The translations under genes and the position numbers were made by a program. This document shows, one piece after another, positions 17,138 to 25,620 of a stretch of 64,000 nt of DNA. Positions within the stretch are counted from its first letter, which is position 1, and each line of letters starts with the position of its first letter. The notes below the pieces were generated by a model, which was not told where the DNA came from, ran no database searches, and saw only the letters and a list, made by a program, of their open reading frames with translations. The DNA is from Streptomyces sp. R28 (GTDB lineage: Bacteria; Actinomycetota; Actinomycetes; Streptomycetales; Streptomycetaceae): assembly GCF_041052385.1 (NCBI RefSeq), contig NZ_CP163439.1, positions 6,375,001-6,439,000 on the forward strand. The letters run 5' to 3'.

Positions 17138-17518
17138 CTCCGGCTCGATTGGCCAGCCCCCTGCCCCATATGGCAGACTGTCCGAGTTGCTCGGTCGAGT
17201 GTTGATGCTGCGCGCCTCCCGCCGGGAGGACCGGAAGCGAGTCCCACAGTACTCGTCGCCCTAACTGCCGTAAGGCAGCGCTGGGGCGGACGTACGGGAA
17301 TCTTTCGGGAAGTGTCAGTGCAGCACCGGCCAGGCACCCGGTGGGCCTCCTCGCCCCCGGCTTGCGGTTCCGGAAGGGCCGTGCTCCCCGGCAAGGGATG
17401 TCCGAACAAGGGGCATCTGTGTCAGTGAGAGCGCGACACACCCGACCGCGTGGGTCGGAGAAGAGGGACAGGAACACCAGGTTCCAGAGCGTTAGAGAGA
17501 CAGGACTACTGAGTAGCC
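17138..17518 (+). promoter_or_regulatory. Long structured leader of the S10 operon
   Basis: The 380 bases before rpsJ hold no convincing gene but several short stem-loops. CTGCC pairs with GGCAG (17161-17176); CCTCCC pairs with GGGAGG (17215-17229); CTGCC-GTAA-GGCAG forms a hairpin (17265-17278); CCGACC pairs with GGTCGG (17442-17458). The last forms shortly before the start codon. Long structured leaders are the usual place for ribosomal-protein autoregulation, but a specific ligand cannot be named. Confidence 0.45.
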
Positions 17519-17827
17519 ATGGCGGGACAGAAGATCCGCATCCGGCTCAAGGCCTACGACCACGAGGTCATCGACTCCTCGGCGAAGAAGATCGTCGAGA
17601 CGGTGACGCGCACTGGTGCGTCGGTCGCGGGCCCGGTGCCGCTGCCCACTGAGAAGAACGTGTACTGCGTCATCAAGTCGCCGCACAAGTACAAGGACTC
17701 GCGCGAGCACTTCGAGATGCGCACGCACAAGCGCCTGATCGACATCCTCGACCCGACCCCCAAGACCGTTGACTCTCTGATGCGACTCGACCTCCCGGCC
17801 GGTGTCGACATCGAGATCAAGCTCTGA
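17519..17827 (+). CDS. rpsJ: 30S ribosomal protein S10
   Basis: A 102-aa protein of normal length for S10 (NusE). It starts MAGQKIRIRLKAYDHEVID and contains the conserved VAGPVPLPT loop. It belongs to the 30S head and also serves in Nus antitermination complexes. It is the first gene of the S10 operon, 17 bases before rplC. A GTTAGAGAGACAGG region lies upstream. Confidence 0.97.
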   Translation: MAGQKIRIRLKAYDHEVIDSSAKKIVETVTRTGASVAGPVPLPTEKNVYCVIKSPHKYKDSREHFEMRTHKRLIDILDPTPKTVDSLMRLDLPAGVDIEIKL

Positions 17828-17844
17828 GGGCTGGTGATCTGAGA

Positions 17845-18489
17845 ATGGCTAAGCAGATCAAGGGCATCCTGGGCGAGAAGCTCGGCATGACGCAGGTGTG
17901 GGACGAGAACAACCGTGTTGTTCCGGTCACCGTCGTCAAGGCCGGCCCCAACGTCGTGACCCAGGTCCGTACGAACGACGTCGACGGCTACGAGTCGGTC
18001 CAGATCGCCTTCGGCGAGATCGACCCGCGCAAGGTGAACAAGCCCCTCAAGGGCCACTTCGCCAAGGCCGACGTCACCCCCCGTCGTCACCTCGTCGAGA
18101 TCCGCACCGCGGACGCCTCCGAGTACACGCTGGGCCAGGAAGTCACCGCCGAGGTGTTCGAGGCCGGCGTGAAGGTCGACGTCACCGGCAAGAGCAAGGG
18201 CAAGGGCTTCGCCGGTGTCATGAAGCGTCACAACTTCAAGGGCCTCGGCGCCGGTCACGGCACCCAGCGCAAGCACCGCTCTCCCGGTTCCATCGGTGGC
18301 TGCGCCACCCCGGGCCGCGTGTTCAAGGGCCTCCGCATGGCGGGTCGCATGGGCAACGAGCGGGTCACCACCCAGAACCTGACCGTCCACGCCGTTGACG
18401 CGGAGAAGGGTCTGCTGCTCATCAAGGGCGCGGTTCCCGGTCCGAACGGCGGCCTCGTCCTGGTCCGCACCGCGGCCAAGGGGGCCTGA
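17845..18489 (+). CDS. rplC: 50S ribosomal protein L3
   Basis: A 214-aa L3, starting MAKQIKGILGEKLGMTQVW. The long extension that reaches the peptidyl-transferase centre is visible as GLGAGHGTQRKHRSPGSIGG. The Gln in GHGTQRKH is the residue methylated in some bacteria. L3 is an early assembly protein. It lies eight bases before rplD. Confidence 0.97.
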   Translation: MAKQIKGILGEKLGMTQVWDENNRVVPVTVVKAGPNVVTQVRTNDVDGYESVQIAFGEIDPRKVNKPLKGHFAKADVTPRRHLVEIRTADASEYTLGQEVTAEVFEAGVKVDVTGKSKGKGFAGVMKRHNFKGLGAGHGTQRKHRSPGSIGGCATPGRVFKGLRMAGRMGNERVTTQNLTVHAVDAEKGLLLIKGAVPGPNGGLVLVRTAAKGA

Positions 18490-18497
18490 GGTAACCG

Positions 18498-19154
18498 ATG
18501 AGCACTGTTGACATCCTTTCGCCGGCGGGCGACAAGGCCGGTTCCGTCGAGCTCCCCGCGGAGATCTTCGACGTAGAGAAGATCAGCGTCCCGCTGCTCC
18601 ACCAGGTCGTCGTCGCACAGCTGGCCGCTGCCCGCCAGGGCACGCACAAGACCAAGACCCGTGGCGAGGTCCGTGGTGGTGGCAAGAAGCCTTACCGCCA
18701 GAAGGGCACCGGTCGCGCCCGTCAGGGTTCGACCCGCGCGCCGCAGTTCGCCGGTGGTGGCGTCGTGCACGGTCCCGTGCCGCGTGACTACTCGCAGCGG
18801 ACCCCGAAGAAGATGAAGGCCGCGGCCCTGCGCCACGCCCTCACCGACCGGGCCCGCAACAACCGCATCCACGTCGTCTCCGGCGTGATCGAGGGCGAGA
18901 ACCCGTCCACGAAGGCCGCCAAGAGCCTGTTCGGCAAGATCAGCGAGCGCAAGAACCTGCTCCTGGTCGTCGAGCGCGCCGACGAGGCCGCGTGGCTGTC
19001 CGCCCGCAACCTGCCCCAGGTCCACATCCTGGAGCCGGGCCAGCTGAACACGTACGACGTTCTCGTCTCGGACGACGTGGTCTTCACCCAGGCCGCGTTC
19101 GAGTCCTTCGTGTCGGGCCCGAAGGCCACTGACACCGAAGGGAGCGAGGCCTGA
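18498..19154 (+). CDS. rplD: 50S ribosomal protein L4
   Basis: A 218-aa L4. The extended loop lining the exit tunnel is visible as the basic stretch GGGKKPYRQKGTGRARQG. L4 represses its own S10 operon in E. coli; whether that applies here is unknown. The stop overlaps the rplW start by one base (TGATG). Confidence 0.97.
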   Translation: MSTVDILSPAGDKAGSVELPAEIFDVEKISVPLLHQVVVAQLAAARQGTHKTKTRGEVRGGGKKPYRQKGTGRARQGSTRAPQFAGGGVVHGPVPRDYSQRTPKKMKAAALRHALTDRARNNRIHVVSGVIEGENPSTKAAKSLFGKISERKNLLLVVERADEAAWLSARNLPQVHILEPGQLNTYDVLVSDDVVFTQAAFESFVSGPKATDTEGSEA

Positions 19155-19573
19155 TGGCTATCCGTCACCCCGCTATTGCCTCCAAGGCCGCGAAGAAGGC
19201 CAAGGCCGCTCGCGTCGCCAAGGCGCGTCGCCACGCCGCCGAGGGCAAGAACACCGTCGTCACGCCGGCGAGCAAGGCGTTCACGGACCTCCGTGACATC
19301 CTGATCAAGCCGGTCGTGTCCGAGAAGAGCTACGCGCTCCTCGACGAGAACAAGTACACGTTCGTCGTCGCCCCGGGCAGCAACAAGACCCAGATCAAGC
19401 AGGCCGTCGAGACGGTCTTCGAGGTCAAGGTCACCGGGGTCAACACGATCAACCGCCAGGGCAAGCGCAAGCGGACCCGCACGGGCTTCGGCCAGCGTGC
19501 GGGCACCAAGCGCGCGATCGTGACCCTCGCTGAGGGCGACCGTATCGACATCTTCGGCGGTCCGACCGCCTAA
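19154..19573 (+). CDS. rplW: 50S ribosomal protein L23
   Basis: A 139-aa L23 located at the tunnel exit, the docking site for SRP and trigger factor. The core begins around residue 38 (DLRDILIKPVVSEKSYALL). The preceding 35 or so residues are an Ala/Lys/Arg-rich N-terminal extension (AAKKAKAARVAKARRHAAEG), making it longer than the roughly 100-aa E. coli form. The start overlaps the rplD stop. Confidence 0.96.
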   Translation: MAIRHPAIASKAAKKAKAARVAKARRHAAEGKNTVVTPASKAFTDLRDILIKPVVSEKSYALLDENKYTFVVAPGSNKTQIKQAVETVFEVKVTGVNTINRQGKRKRTRTGFGQRAGTKRAIVTLAEGDRIDIFGGPTA

Positions 19574-19613
19574 GGGCGGTCCGGATCGTCCGATATCGGA
19601 CGAGGACTGAGAA

Positions 19614-20450
19614 ATGGGAATCCGCAAGTACAAGCCGACTACGCCGGGCCGTCGTGGCTCCAGCGTCGCCGACTTCGTCGAGGTCACGCGGTCCACGCCG
19701 GAGAAGTCGTTGGTCCGCCCCCTGCACAGCAAGGGTGGCCGTAACAACTCCGGTCGTGTGACCGTCCGCCACCAGGGCGGTGGCCACAAGCGCGCCTACC
19801 GCGTGATCGACTTCCGTCGTCACGACAAGGACGGCGTGCCGGCGAAGGTCGCGCACATCGAGTACGACCCCAACCGCACCGCGCGCATCGCGCTGCTGCA
19901 CTACGCCGACGGCGAGAAGCGCTACATCCTCGCCCCGCGCAACCTGCAGCAGGGTGACCGCGTCGAGAACGGTCCCGGGGCCGACATCAAGCCGGGCAAC
20001 AACCTGGCGCTGCGCAACATCCCGGTCGGTACCACGATCCACGCGATCGAGCTCCGTCCCGGTGGCGGCGCCAAGTTCGCCCGCTCCGCCGGTGCCTCCG
20101 TGCAGCTGCTCGCGAAGGAGGGCACGATGGCCCACCTCCGCATGCCCTCCGGTGAGATCCGCCTGGTCGACCAGCGCTGCCGCGCCACGGTCGGCGAGGT
20201 CGGCAACGCCGAGCAGAGCAACATCAACTGGGGCAAGGCCGGACGTAAGCGCTGGCTGGGCGTTCGCCCGACCGTGCGCGGTGTGGCGATGAACCCGGTC
20301 GACCACCCGCACGGTGGTGGTGAGGGCAAGACCTCCGGTGGTCGCCACCCGGTCTCCCCGTGGGGTCAGAAGGAGGGTCGTACTCGTGCTCCCAAGAAGG
20401 CGAGCAACAAGTACATCGTCCGCCGCCGCAAGACGAACAAGAAGCGCTAG
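19614..20450 (+). CDS. rplB: 50S ribosomal protein L2
   Basis: A 278-aa L2, starting MGIRKYKPTTPGRRGSSVAD. The conserved C-terminal region GVAMNPVDHPHGGGEG includes the histidine close to the peptidyl-transferase centre. Length is standard. It ends 12 bases before rpsS. Confidence 0.98.
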   Translation: MGIRKYKPTTPGRRGSSVADFVEVTRSTPEKSLVRPLHSKGGRNNSGRVTVRHQGGGHKRAYRVIDFRRHDKDGVPAKVAHIEYDPNRTARIALLHYADGEKRYILAPRNLQQGDRVENGPGADIKPGNNLALRNIPVGTTIHAIELRPGGGAKFARSAGASVQLLAKEGTMAHLRMPSGEIRLVDQRCRATVGEVGNAEQSNINWGKAGRKRWLGVRPTVRGVAMNPVDHPHGGGEGKTSGGRHPVSPWGQKEGRTRAPKKASNKYIVRRRKTNKKR

Positions 20451-20462
20451 GAGCGGGTTTAG

Positions 20463-20744
20463 ATGCCGCGCAGTCTCAAGAAGGGGCCCTTCGTCGACGA
20501 CCACCTGATCAAGAAGGTGGAAGTCCAGAACGAAGCCGGCACCAAGAACGTCATCAAGACCTGGTCCCGTCGCTCCATGATCGTGCCGGCCATGCTCGGC
20601 CACACGCTCGCGGTGCACAACGGCAAGACCCACATCCCGGTGTTCGTCACCGAGTCGATGGTCGGCCACAAGCTCGGCGAGTTCTCGCCGACGCGCACCT
20701 TCCGGGGCCACGTCAAGGACGACCGGAAGTCGAAGCGCCGCTAG
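20463..20744 (+). CDS. rpsS: 30S ribosomal protein S19
   Basis: A 93-aa S19, starting MPRSLKKGPFVDDHLIKKVE and containing the FSPTRTFRGH motif. It sits in the 30S head with S13. It lies 44 bases before rplV. Confidence 0.97.
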   Translation: MPRSLKKGPFVDDHLIKKVEVQNEAGTKNVIKTWSRRSMIVPAMLGHTLAVHNGKTHIPVFVTESMVGHKLGEFSPTRTFRGHVKDDRKSKRR

Positions 20745-20788
20745 TAGCGGATCGCATTCAGACACGTAAGTAACTGAGAGGGACAACC

Positions 20789-21136
20789 ATGGAAGCCAGG
20801 GCCCAGGCGCGGTACATCCGCGTTACGCCCATGAAGGCCCGCCGCGTGGTGGACCTTATCCGTGGCATGGATGCCACGGAGGCTCAGGCTGTTCTGCGAT
20901 TCGCTCCGCAGGCAGCCTCCGTGCCCGTCGGCAAGGTGCTCGACAGCGCCATCGCCAACGCCGCGCACAACTACGACCACCCGGACGCCACCTCGCTGTT
21001 CATCAGCGAGGCGTACGTCGACGAGGGCCCGACCCTGAAGCGGTTCCGTCCGCGTGCCCAGGGCCGTGCCTACCGGATCCGCAAGCGGACCAGCCACATC
21101 ACCGTGGTCGTCGCCAGCAAGGAAGGAACCCGGTAA
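20789..21136 (+). CDS. rplV: 50S ribosomal protein L22
   Basis: A 115-aa L22. It starts MEARAQARYIRVTPMKARRV and carries the long beta-hairpin (RFRPRAQGRAYRIRKRTSHI) that lines the exit tunnel and contributes to macrolide response in other species. The stop overlaps rpsC by one base (TAATG). Confidence 0.97.
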   Translation: MEARAQARYIRVTPMKARRVVDLIRGMDATEAQAVLRFAPQAASVPVGKVLDSAIANAAHNYDHPDATSLFISEAYVDEGPTLKRFRPRAQGRAYRIRKRTSHITVVVASKEGTR

Positions 21137-21960
21137 TGGGCCAGAAGGTTAACCCGCATGGGTTCCGGCTCGGTGTCACCACGGACTTCAAGTCCCGGTG
21201 GTACGCCGACAAGCTGTACAAGGACTACGTCAAGGAAGACGTCGCCATCCGTCGGATGATGACGTCCGGCATGGAGCGCGCCGGCATCTCGAAGGTTGAG
21301 ATCGAGCGCACCCGTGACCGCGTGCGGGTGGACATCCACACCGCTCGTCCGGGCATCGTCATCGGCCGCCGTGGCGCCGAGGCCGACCGCATCCGCGGTG
21401 ACCTCGAGAAGCTCACGGGCAAGCAGGTCCAGCTGAACATCCTCGAGGTCAAGAACCCCGAGACCGACGCTCAGCTGGTTGCCCAGGCCGTTGCCGAGCA
21501 GCTCTCCTCCCGCGTCTCCTTCCGCCGCGCCATGCGTAAGAGCATGCAGTCGGCGATGAAGGCCGGCGCCAAGGGCATCAAGATCCAGTGCGGTGGCCGC
21601 CTCGGCGGCGCCGAGATGTCCCGCTCGGAGTTCTACCGCGAGGGCCGCGTGCCCCTGCACACGCTCCGCGCGAACGTGGACTACGGCTTCTTCGAGGCCA
21701 AGACGACCTTCGGCCGCATCGGTGTGAAGGTCTGGATCTACAAGGGCGACGTCAAGAACATCGCCGAGGTCCGCGCCGAGAACGCTGCCGCCCGTGCGGG
21801 TAACCGCCCGGCTCGCGGTGGCGGTGCCGACCGCCCGGCCCGTGGTGGCCGTGGTGGCGAGCGGCGCGGTCGCAAGCCGCAGCAGGCTGCCGGCGCCGAG
21901 GCCCCCAAGGCCGAGGCTCCCGCCGCCGCTCCGGCTGAGAGCACCGGAACGGAGGCCTGA
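21136..21960 (+). CDS. rpsC: 30S ribosomal protein S3
   Basis: A 274-aa S3 with an N-terminal KH domain (GIVIGRRGAEADRIRGDL) and a C-terminal S3 domain (LGGAEMSRSEFYREGRVPLH). The last 55 or so residues are a low-complexity Ala/Gly/Arg/Pro/Glu tail typical of actinobacteria. It is part of the mRNA entry channel and helicase. It lies five bases before rplP. Confidence 0.97.
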   Translation: MGQKVNPHGFRLGVTTDFKSRWYADKLYKDYVKEDVAIRRMMTSGMERAGISKVEIERTRDRVRVDIHTARPGIVIGRRGAEADRIRGDLEKLTGKQVQLNILEVKNPETDAQLVAQAVAEQLSSRVSFRRAMRKSMQSAMKAGAKGIKIQCGGRLGGAEMSRSEFYREGRVPLHTLRANVDYGFFEAKTTFGRIGVKVWIYKGDVKNIAEVRAENAAARAGNRPARGGGADRPARGGRGGERRGRKPQQAAGAEAPKAEAPAAAPAESTGTEA

Positions 21961-21965
21961 CCGTC

Positions 21966-22385
21966 ATGCTGATCCCCCGTAGGGTCAAGCACCGCAAGCA
22001 GCACCACCCGAAGCGCCGTGGTCAGGCCAAGGGCGGTACGACGGTTGCGTTCGGCGAGTACGGCATCCAGGCCCTCACGCCGGCGTACGTGACCAACCGC
22101 CAGATCGAGGCGGCCCGTATCGCGATGACCCGCCACATCAAGCGTGGCGGCAAGGTCTGGATCAACATCTACCCGGACCGCCCGCTGACGAAGAAGCCTG
22201 CCGAGACCCGCATGGGTTCCGGTAAGGGTTCTCCGGAGTGGTGGATCGCGAACGTGCACCCGGGCCGGGTCATGTTCGAGCTGTCCTACCCCAACGAGAA
22301 GATCGCCCGTGAGGCTCTGACTCGCGCAGCCCACAAGCTGCCGATGAAGTGCCGGATCGTCAAGCGCGAGGCAGGTGAAGCGTGA
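21966..22385 (+). CDS. rplP: 50S ribosomal protein L16
   Basis: A 139-aa L16, starting MLIPRRVKHRKQHHPKRRGQ and containing RMGSGKGSPEWWIANVHPGR. It helps position the A-site tRNA. The stop overlaps the rpmC ATG by one base. Confidence 0.97.
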   Translation: MLIPRRVKHRKQHHPKRRGQAKGGTTVAFGEYGIQALTPAYVTNRQIEAARIAMTRHIKRGGKVWINIYPDRPLTKKPAETRMGSGKGSPEWWIANVHPGRVMFELSYPNEKIAREALTRAAHKLPMKCRIVKREAGEA

Positions 22386-22609
22386 TGTCGGCCGGTACCA
22401 AGGCGTCCGAGCTGCGCGAGCTGGGCAACGAGGAGCTGCTGAACAAGCTCCGCGAGGCCAAGGAAGAGCTGTTCAACCTCCGCTTCCAGGCGGCGACGGG
22501 TCAGCTCGAGAACCACGGTCGGCTCAAGGCCGTCCGTAAGGACATCGCGCGGATCTACACCCTGATGCGTGAGCGCGAGCTGGGCATCGAGACGGTGGAG
22601 AGCGCCTGA
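22385..22609 (+). CDS. rpmC: 50S ribosomal protein L29
   Basis: A 74-aa helical L29 with the signature NLRFQAATGQLENHGRLKAV. I chose the ATG at 22385 over the adjacent GTG at 22382, because homologues start MSAGTKASELREL. It overlaps rplP by one base and rpsQ by one base. Confidence 0.95.
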   Translation: MSAGTKASELRELGNEELLNKLREAKEELFNLRFQAATGQLENHGRLKAVRKDIARIYTLMRERELGIETVESA

Positions 22610-22896
22610 TGAGTGAGAGCAACGTGACTGAGCAGACTGCAGAGGCCCGCGGCTTCCGCAAGACCCGTGAGGGTCTCGTCGTCAGCGACAAGATGGACAA
22701 GACCGTCGTCGTCGCCGTCGAGGACCGCGTCAAGCACGCGCTGTACGGCAAGGTCATCCGCCGTACCAACAAGCTCAAGGCCCACGACGAGCAGAACGCT
22801 GCGGGCGTCGGCGACCGTGTCCTCCTCGCGGAGACCCGGCCGCTGTCCGCGACGAAGCGCTGGCGCATCGTCGAGATCCTCGAGAAGGCCAAGTAA
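22609..22896 (+). CDS. rpsQ: 30S ribosomal protein S17
   Basis: A 95-aa S17. The OB-fold core begins after about 15 residues of N-terminal extension (LVVSDKMDKTVVVAVED), with the conserved DRVLLAETRPLSATKRW region. It binds 16S rRNA early in assembly. It is followed by a 102-base structured spacer rather than the usual few bases. Confidence 0.96.
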   Translation: MSESNVTEQTAEARGFRKTREGLVVSDKMDKTVVVAVEDRVKHALYGKVIRRTNKLKAHDEQNAAGVGDRVLLAETRPLSATKRWRIVEILEKAK

Positions 22897-22899
22897 TTT

Positions 22900-22970
22900 C
22901 CTGCGGAGCAAACCCCGCAGGTCAGTTCCGCCAGGCTCGGCAGGGGCTCTCGTAACTGAGGCCCCTGCCG
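22900..22970 (+). promoter_or_regulatory. Two stem-loops between rpsQ and rplN
   Basis: The first stem is CCTGCGG (22900-22906) paired with CCGCAGG (22915-22921). The second is a perfect ten-pair stem, CGGCAGGGGC (22938-22947) with GCCCCTGCCG (22961-22970), with CTC/GAG pairing inside. They mark the S10/spc boundary. They may act as an attenuator, a processing site or a partial terminator. Confidence 0.6.
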
Positions 22971-22998
22971 GGAACCGGCAGACAAACAGGAGATAGAC

Positions 22999-23367
22999 GT
23001 GATCCAGCAGGAGTCGCGACTGCGCGTCGCCGACAACACTGGTGCGAAGGAAATCCTTTGCATCCGTGTGCTCGGTGGCTCCGGTCGCCGCTACGCGGGC
23101 ATCGGTGACGTCATCGTCGCCACCGTCAAGGACGCGATCCCCGGTGGCAACGTGAAGAAGGGTGACGTCGTCAAGGCGGTCATCGTTCGCACCGTCAAGG
23201 AGCGCCGCCGTCCGGACGGCTCGTACATCCGCTTCGACGAGAACGCCGCCGTCATTCTGAAGAACGACGGCGACCCTCGCGGCACCCGCATCTTCGGCCC
23301 GGTCGGGCGTGAGCTGCGCGAGAAGAAGTTCATGAAGATCATCTCGCTGGCTCCGGAGGTGCTGTAA
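22999..23367 (+). CDS. rplN: 50S ribosomal protein L14
   Basis: A 122-aa L14, starting (GTG) IQQESRLRVADNTGAKE with RIFGPVGRELREKKFMKI at the C-terminus. It is the first gene of the spc segment, with AGGAGAT upstream of the GTG. It forms inter-subunit bridges with 16S rRNA. It lies two bases before rplX. Confidence 0.97.
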   Translation: MIQQESRLRVADNTGAKEILCIRVLGGSGRRYAGIGDVIVATVKDAIPGGNVKKGDVVKAVIVRTVKERRRPDGSYIRFDENAAVILKNDGDPRGTRIFGPVGRELREKKFMKIISLAPEVL

Positions 23368-23369
23368 GC

Positions 23370-23693
23370 ATGAAGATCAAGAAGGGCGACCTGGTCCAGG
23401 TCATCACCGGCAAGGACAAGGGCAAGCAGGGCAAGGTCATTGCCGCTTACCCGCGCGACGAGCGTGTCCTGGTCGAGGGTGTCAACCGGGTCAAGAAGCA
23501 CACCAAGGCCGGCCCGACCGCCAAGGGTTCGCAGGCCGGTGGCATCGTCACGACCGAGGCGCCGATCCACGTCTCCAACGTCCAGCTGGTCGTTGAGAAG
23601 GACGGCAACAAGGTTGTCACGCGTGTCGGTTACCGCTTCGACGACGAGGGCAACAAGATCCGCGTTGCCAAGCGGACGGGTGAGGACATCTGA
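23370..23693 (+). CDS. rplX: 50S ribosomal protein L24
   Basis: A 107-aa L24 with an N-terminal KOW motif (KGDLVQVITGKDKGKQGKV). It is an assembly initiator of the large subunit. The stop overlaps the rplE ATG by one base. Confidence 0.97.
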   Translation: MKIKKGDLVQVITGKDKGKQGKVIAAYPRDERVLVEGVNRVKKHTKAGPTAKGSQAGGIVTTEAPIHVSNVQLVVEKDGNKVVTRVGYRFDDEGNKIRVAKRTGEDI

Positions 23694-24250
23694 TGGCTAC
23701 CACCACCACTCCGCGTCTCAAGACGAAGTACCGCGAGGAGATCGCGGGCAAGCTGCGTGACGAGTTCAAGTACGAGAACGTCATGCAGATCCCCGGCCTC
23801 GTCAAGATCGTGGTCAACATGGGTGTCGGCGACGCCGCCCGTGACTCGAAGCTGATCGAGGGCGCGATCCGCGACCTGACCACCATCACCGGTCAGAAGC
23901 CGGCCGTCACCAAGGCCCGCAAGTCCATCGCGCAGTTCAAGCTGCGTGAGGGTCAGCCGATCGGTGCCCACGTCACGCTCCGTGGCGACCGCATGTGGGA
24001 GTTCCTGGACCGCACCCTGTCGCTCGCGCTGCCGCGCATCCGCGACTTCCGTGGTCTGTCCCCCAAGCAGTTCGACGGCCGTGGCAACTACACCTTCGGT
24101 CTCACGGAGCAGGTCATGTTCCACGAGATCGACCAGGACAAGATCGACCGCACCCGGGGTATGGACATCACCGTGGTGACCACGGCGACCAACGACGCTG
24201 AGGGCCGTGCGCTCCTTCGTCACCTCGGCTTCCCCTTCAAGGAGGCGTGA
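23693..24250 (+). CDS. rplE: 50S ribosomal protein L5
   Basis: A 185-aa L5 with the signature VVNMGVGDAARDSKLIEGA and FRGLSPKQFDGRGNYTFGL. It binds 5S rRNA in the central protuberance. It lies five bases before the S14 gene. Confidence 0.97.
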   Translation: MATTTTPRLKTKYREEIAGKLRDEFKYENVMQIPGLVKIVVNMGVGDAARDSKLIEGAIRDLTTITGQKPAVTKARKSIAQFKLREGQPIGAHVTLRGDRMWEFLDRTLSLALPRIRDFRGLSPKQFDGRGNYTFGLTEQVMFHEIDQDKIDRTRGMDITVVTTATNDAEGRALLRHLGFPFKEA

Positions 24251-24255
24251 GCGAG

Positions 24256-24441
24256 ATGGCGAAGAAGGCTCTGATCGCGAAGGCTGCTCGCAAGCCCAAG
24301 TTCGGCGTGCGTGGCTACACGCGCTGCCAGCGCTGCGGCCGTCCCCACTCCGTGTACCGCAAGTTCGGCCTGTGCCGCGTGTGCCTTCGTGAGATGGCTC
24401 ACCGTGGCGAGCTGCCGGGCGTGACCAAGAGCTCCTGGTAA
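24256..24441 (+). CDS. rpsZ: 30S ribosomal protein S14 type Z (zinc form)
   Basis: A 61-aa S14 of the short, zinc-binding kind. The ligands C24, C27, C40 and C43 form two CxxC pairs in YTRCQRCGRPHSVYRKFGLC and the following R-V-C. I chose the ATG at 24256 because MAKKALIAKAARKP is the usual N-terminus. Streptomycetes often keep a second, zinc-free S14 elsewhere under zinc control. Confidence 0.96.
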   Translation: MAKKALIAKAARKPKFGVRGYTRCQRCGRPHSVYRKFGLCRVCLREMAHRGELPGVTKSSW

Positions 24442-24460
24442 TCCCTGTTTTTTAGGGATT
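24440..24460 (+). terminator. Stem-loop after rpsZ
   Basis: AATCCCT pairs with AGGGATT across a T-rich seven-base loop, immediately overlapping the rpsZ stop. The following 190 bases before rpsH also contain GGGTGG/CCACCC pairing and a TAGGCT box near 24518. This spacer may attenuate or restart transcription inside the spc operon. Confidence 0.5.
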
Positions 24461-24654
24461 CCTGAAGCTCTCGGTAAGCATCTGGGTGGACAGGGGCCCA
24501 CCCCCGCATGGCTTAGGCTAGTGGGGTTGGGCGCCTGTCGCGCCCGTACGACTTACTACGCCGTAGGTCCACCGCGCCGCACCCGTCCCGTCTCGGATCG
24601 GGGAGAGGGATGGCGCACCAGGAAACCCCGGCGAGAGAGGCCGAAGGCCAATTC

Positions 24655-25053
24655 ATGACCATGACTGATCCGATCGCAGACATGCTTACGCGTCTGCGGA
24701 ACGCGAACTCGGCATACCACGACTCCGTGACGATGCCGGCGTCCAAGATCAAGTCTCACATCGCGGAGATCCTCCAGCAGGAGGGCTTCATCACGGGCTG
24801 GAAGGTCGAGGACGCCGAGGTCGGCAAGAACCTCGTTCTCGAGCTGAAGTTCGGCCCGAACCGTGAGCGCTCCATCGCGGGCATCAAGCGGATCTCCAAG
24901 CCCGGTCTCCGGGTTTACGCGAAGTCCACCAACCTGCCCAAGGTCCTCGGTGGCCTCGGCGTGGCGATCATCTCCACGTCGCACGGTCTCCTGACCGACA
25001 AGCAGGCCGGCAAGAAGGGCGTGGGTGGGGAAGTCCTCGCCTACGTCTGGTAG
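24655..25053 (+). CDS. rpsH: 30S ribosomal protein S8
   Basis: A 132-aa S8, starting MTMTDPIADMLTRLRNANSA and ending in the conserved STSHGLLTDKQAGKKGVGGE region. I used the ATG at 24655 because it gives the normal length; an upstream ATG at 24610 would add an unconserved tail. S8 is the spc operon repressor in E. coli. It is preceded by a 213-base spacer. Confidence 0.96.
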   Translation: MTMTDPIADMLTRLRNANSAYHDSVTMPASKIKSHIAEILQQEGFITGWKVEDAEVGKNLVLELKFGPNRERSIAGIKRISKPGLRVYAKSTNLPKVLGGLGVAIISTSHGLLTDKQAGKKGVGGEVLAYVW

Positions 25054-25077
25054 CGGAAGGGAACGGAGGAAACAGCT

Positions 25078-25617
25078 ATGTCGCGTATTGGCAAGCTCCC
25101 CATCACGGTTCCCGCCGGCGTGGACGTCACCATCGACGGCCGTACGGTCTCGGTCAAGGGCCCCAAGGGTTCCTTGAGCCACACCGTCGCTGCGCCGATC
25201 GACATCGCCAAGGGTGAGGACGGCGTTCTCAACGTCACCCGCCCCAACGACGAGCGTCAGAACAAGGCCCTGCACGGCCTGTCCCGCACGCTGGTGGCGA
25301 ACATGATCACCGGCGTGACCCAGGGTTACGTGAAGAAGCTCGAGATCAGCGGTGTCGGTTACCGCGTGACGGCCAAGGGTTCGAACCTCGAGTTCGCTCT
25401 CGGCTACAGCCACCCGATCACCGTCGAGGCCCCCGAGGGCATCACCTTCAAGGTGGAGGCCCCCACCCGGTTCTCGGTCGAGGGCATCGACAAGCAGAAG
25501 GTCGGCGAGGTTGCGGCCAACATCCGCAAGCTGCGCAAGCCCGACCCGTACAAGGCCAAGGGCGTCAAGTACGAGGGCGAAGTCATCCGCCGCAAGGTCG
25601 GAAAGGCGGGTAAGTAA
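25078..25617 (+). CDS. rplF: 50S ribosomal protein L6
   Basis: A 179-aa L6 with the two repeated alpha/beta domains and the C-terminal signature RKPDPYKAKGVKYEGEVI. It has GGAGG before the ATG and lies three bases before rplR. Confidence 0.97.
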   Translation: MSRIGKLPITVPAGVDVTIDGRTVSVKGPKGSLSHTVAAPIDIAKGEDGVLNVTRPNDERQNKALHGLSRTLVANMITGVTQGYVKKLEISGVGYRVTAKGSNLEFALGYSHPITVEAPEGITFKVEAPTRFSVEGIDKQKVGEVAANIRKLRKPDPYKAKGVKYEGEVIRRKVGKAGK

Positions 25618-25620
25618 GCC

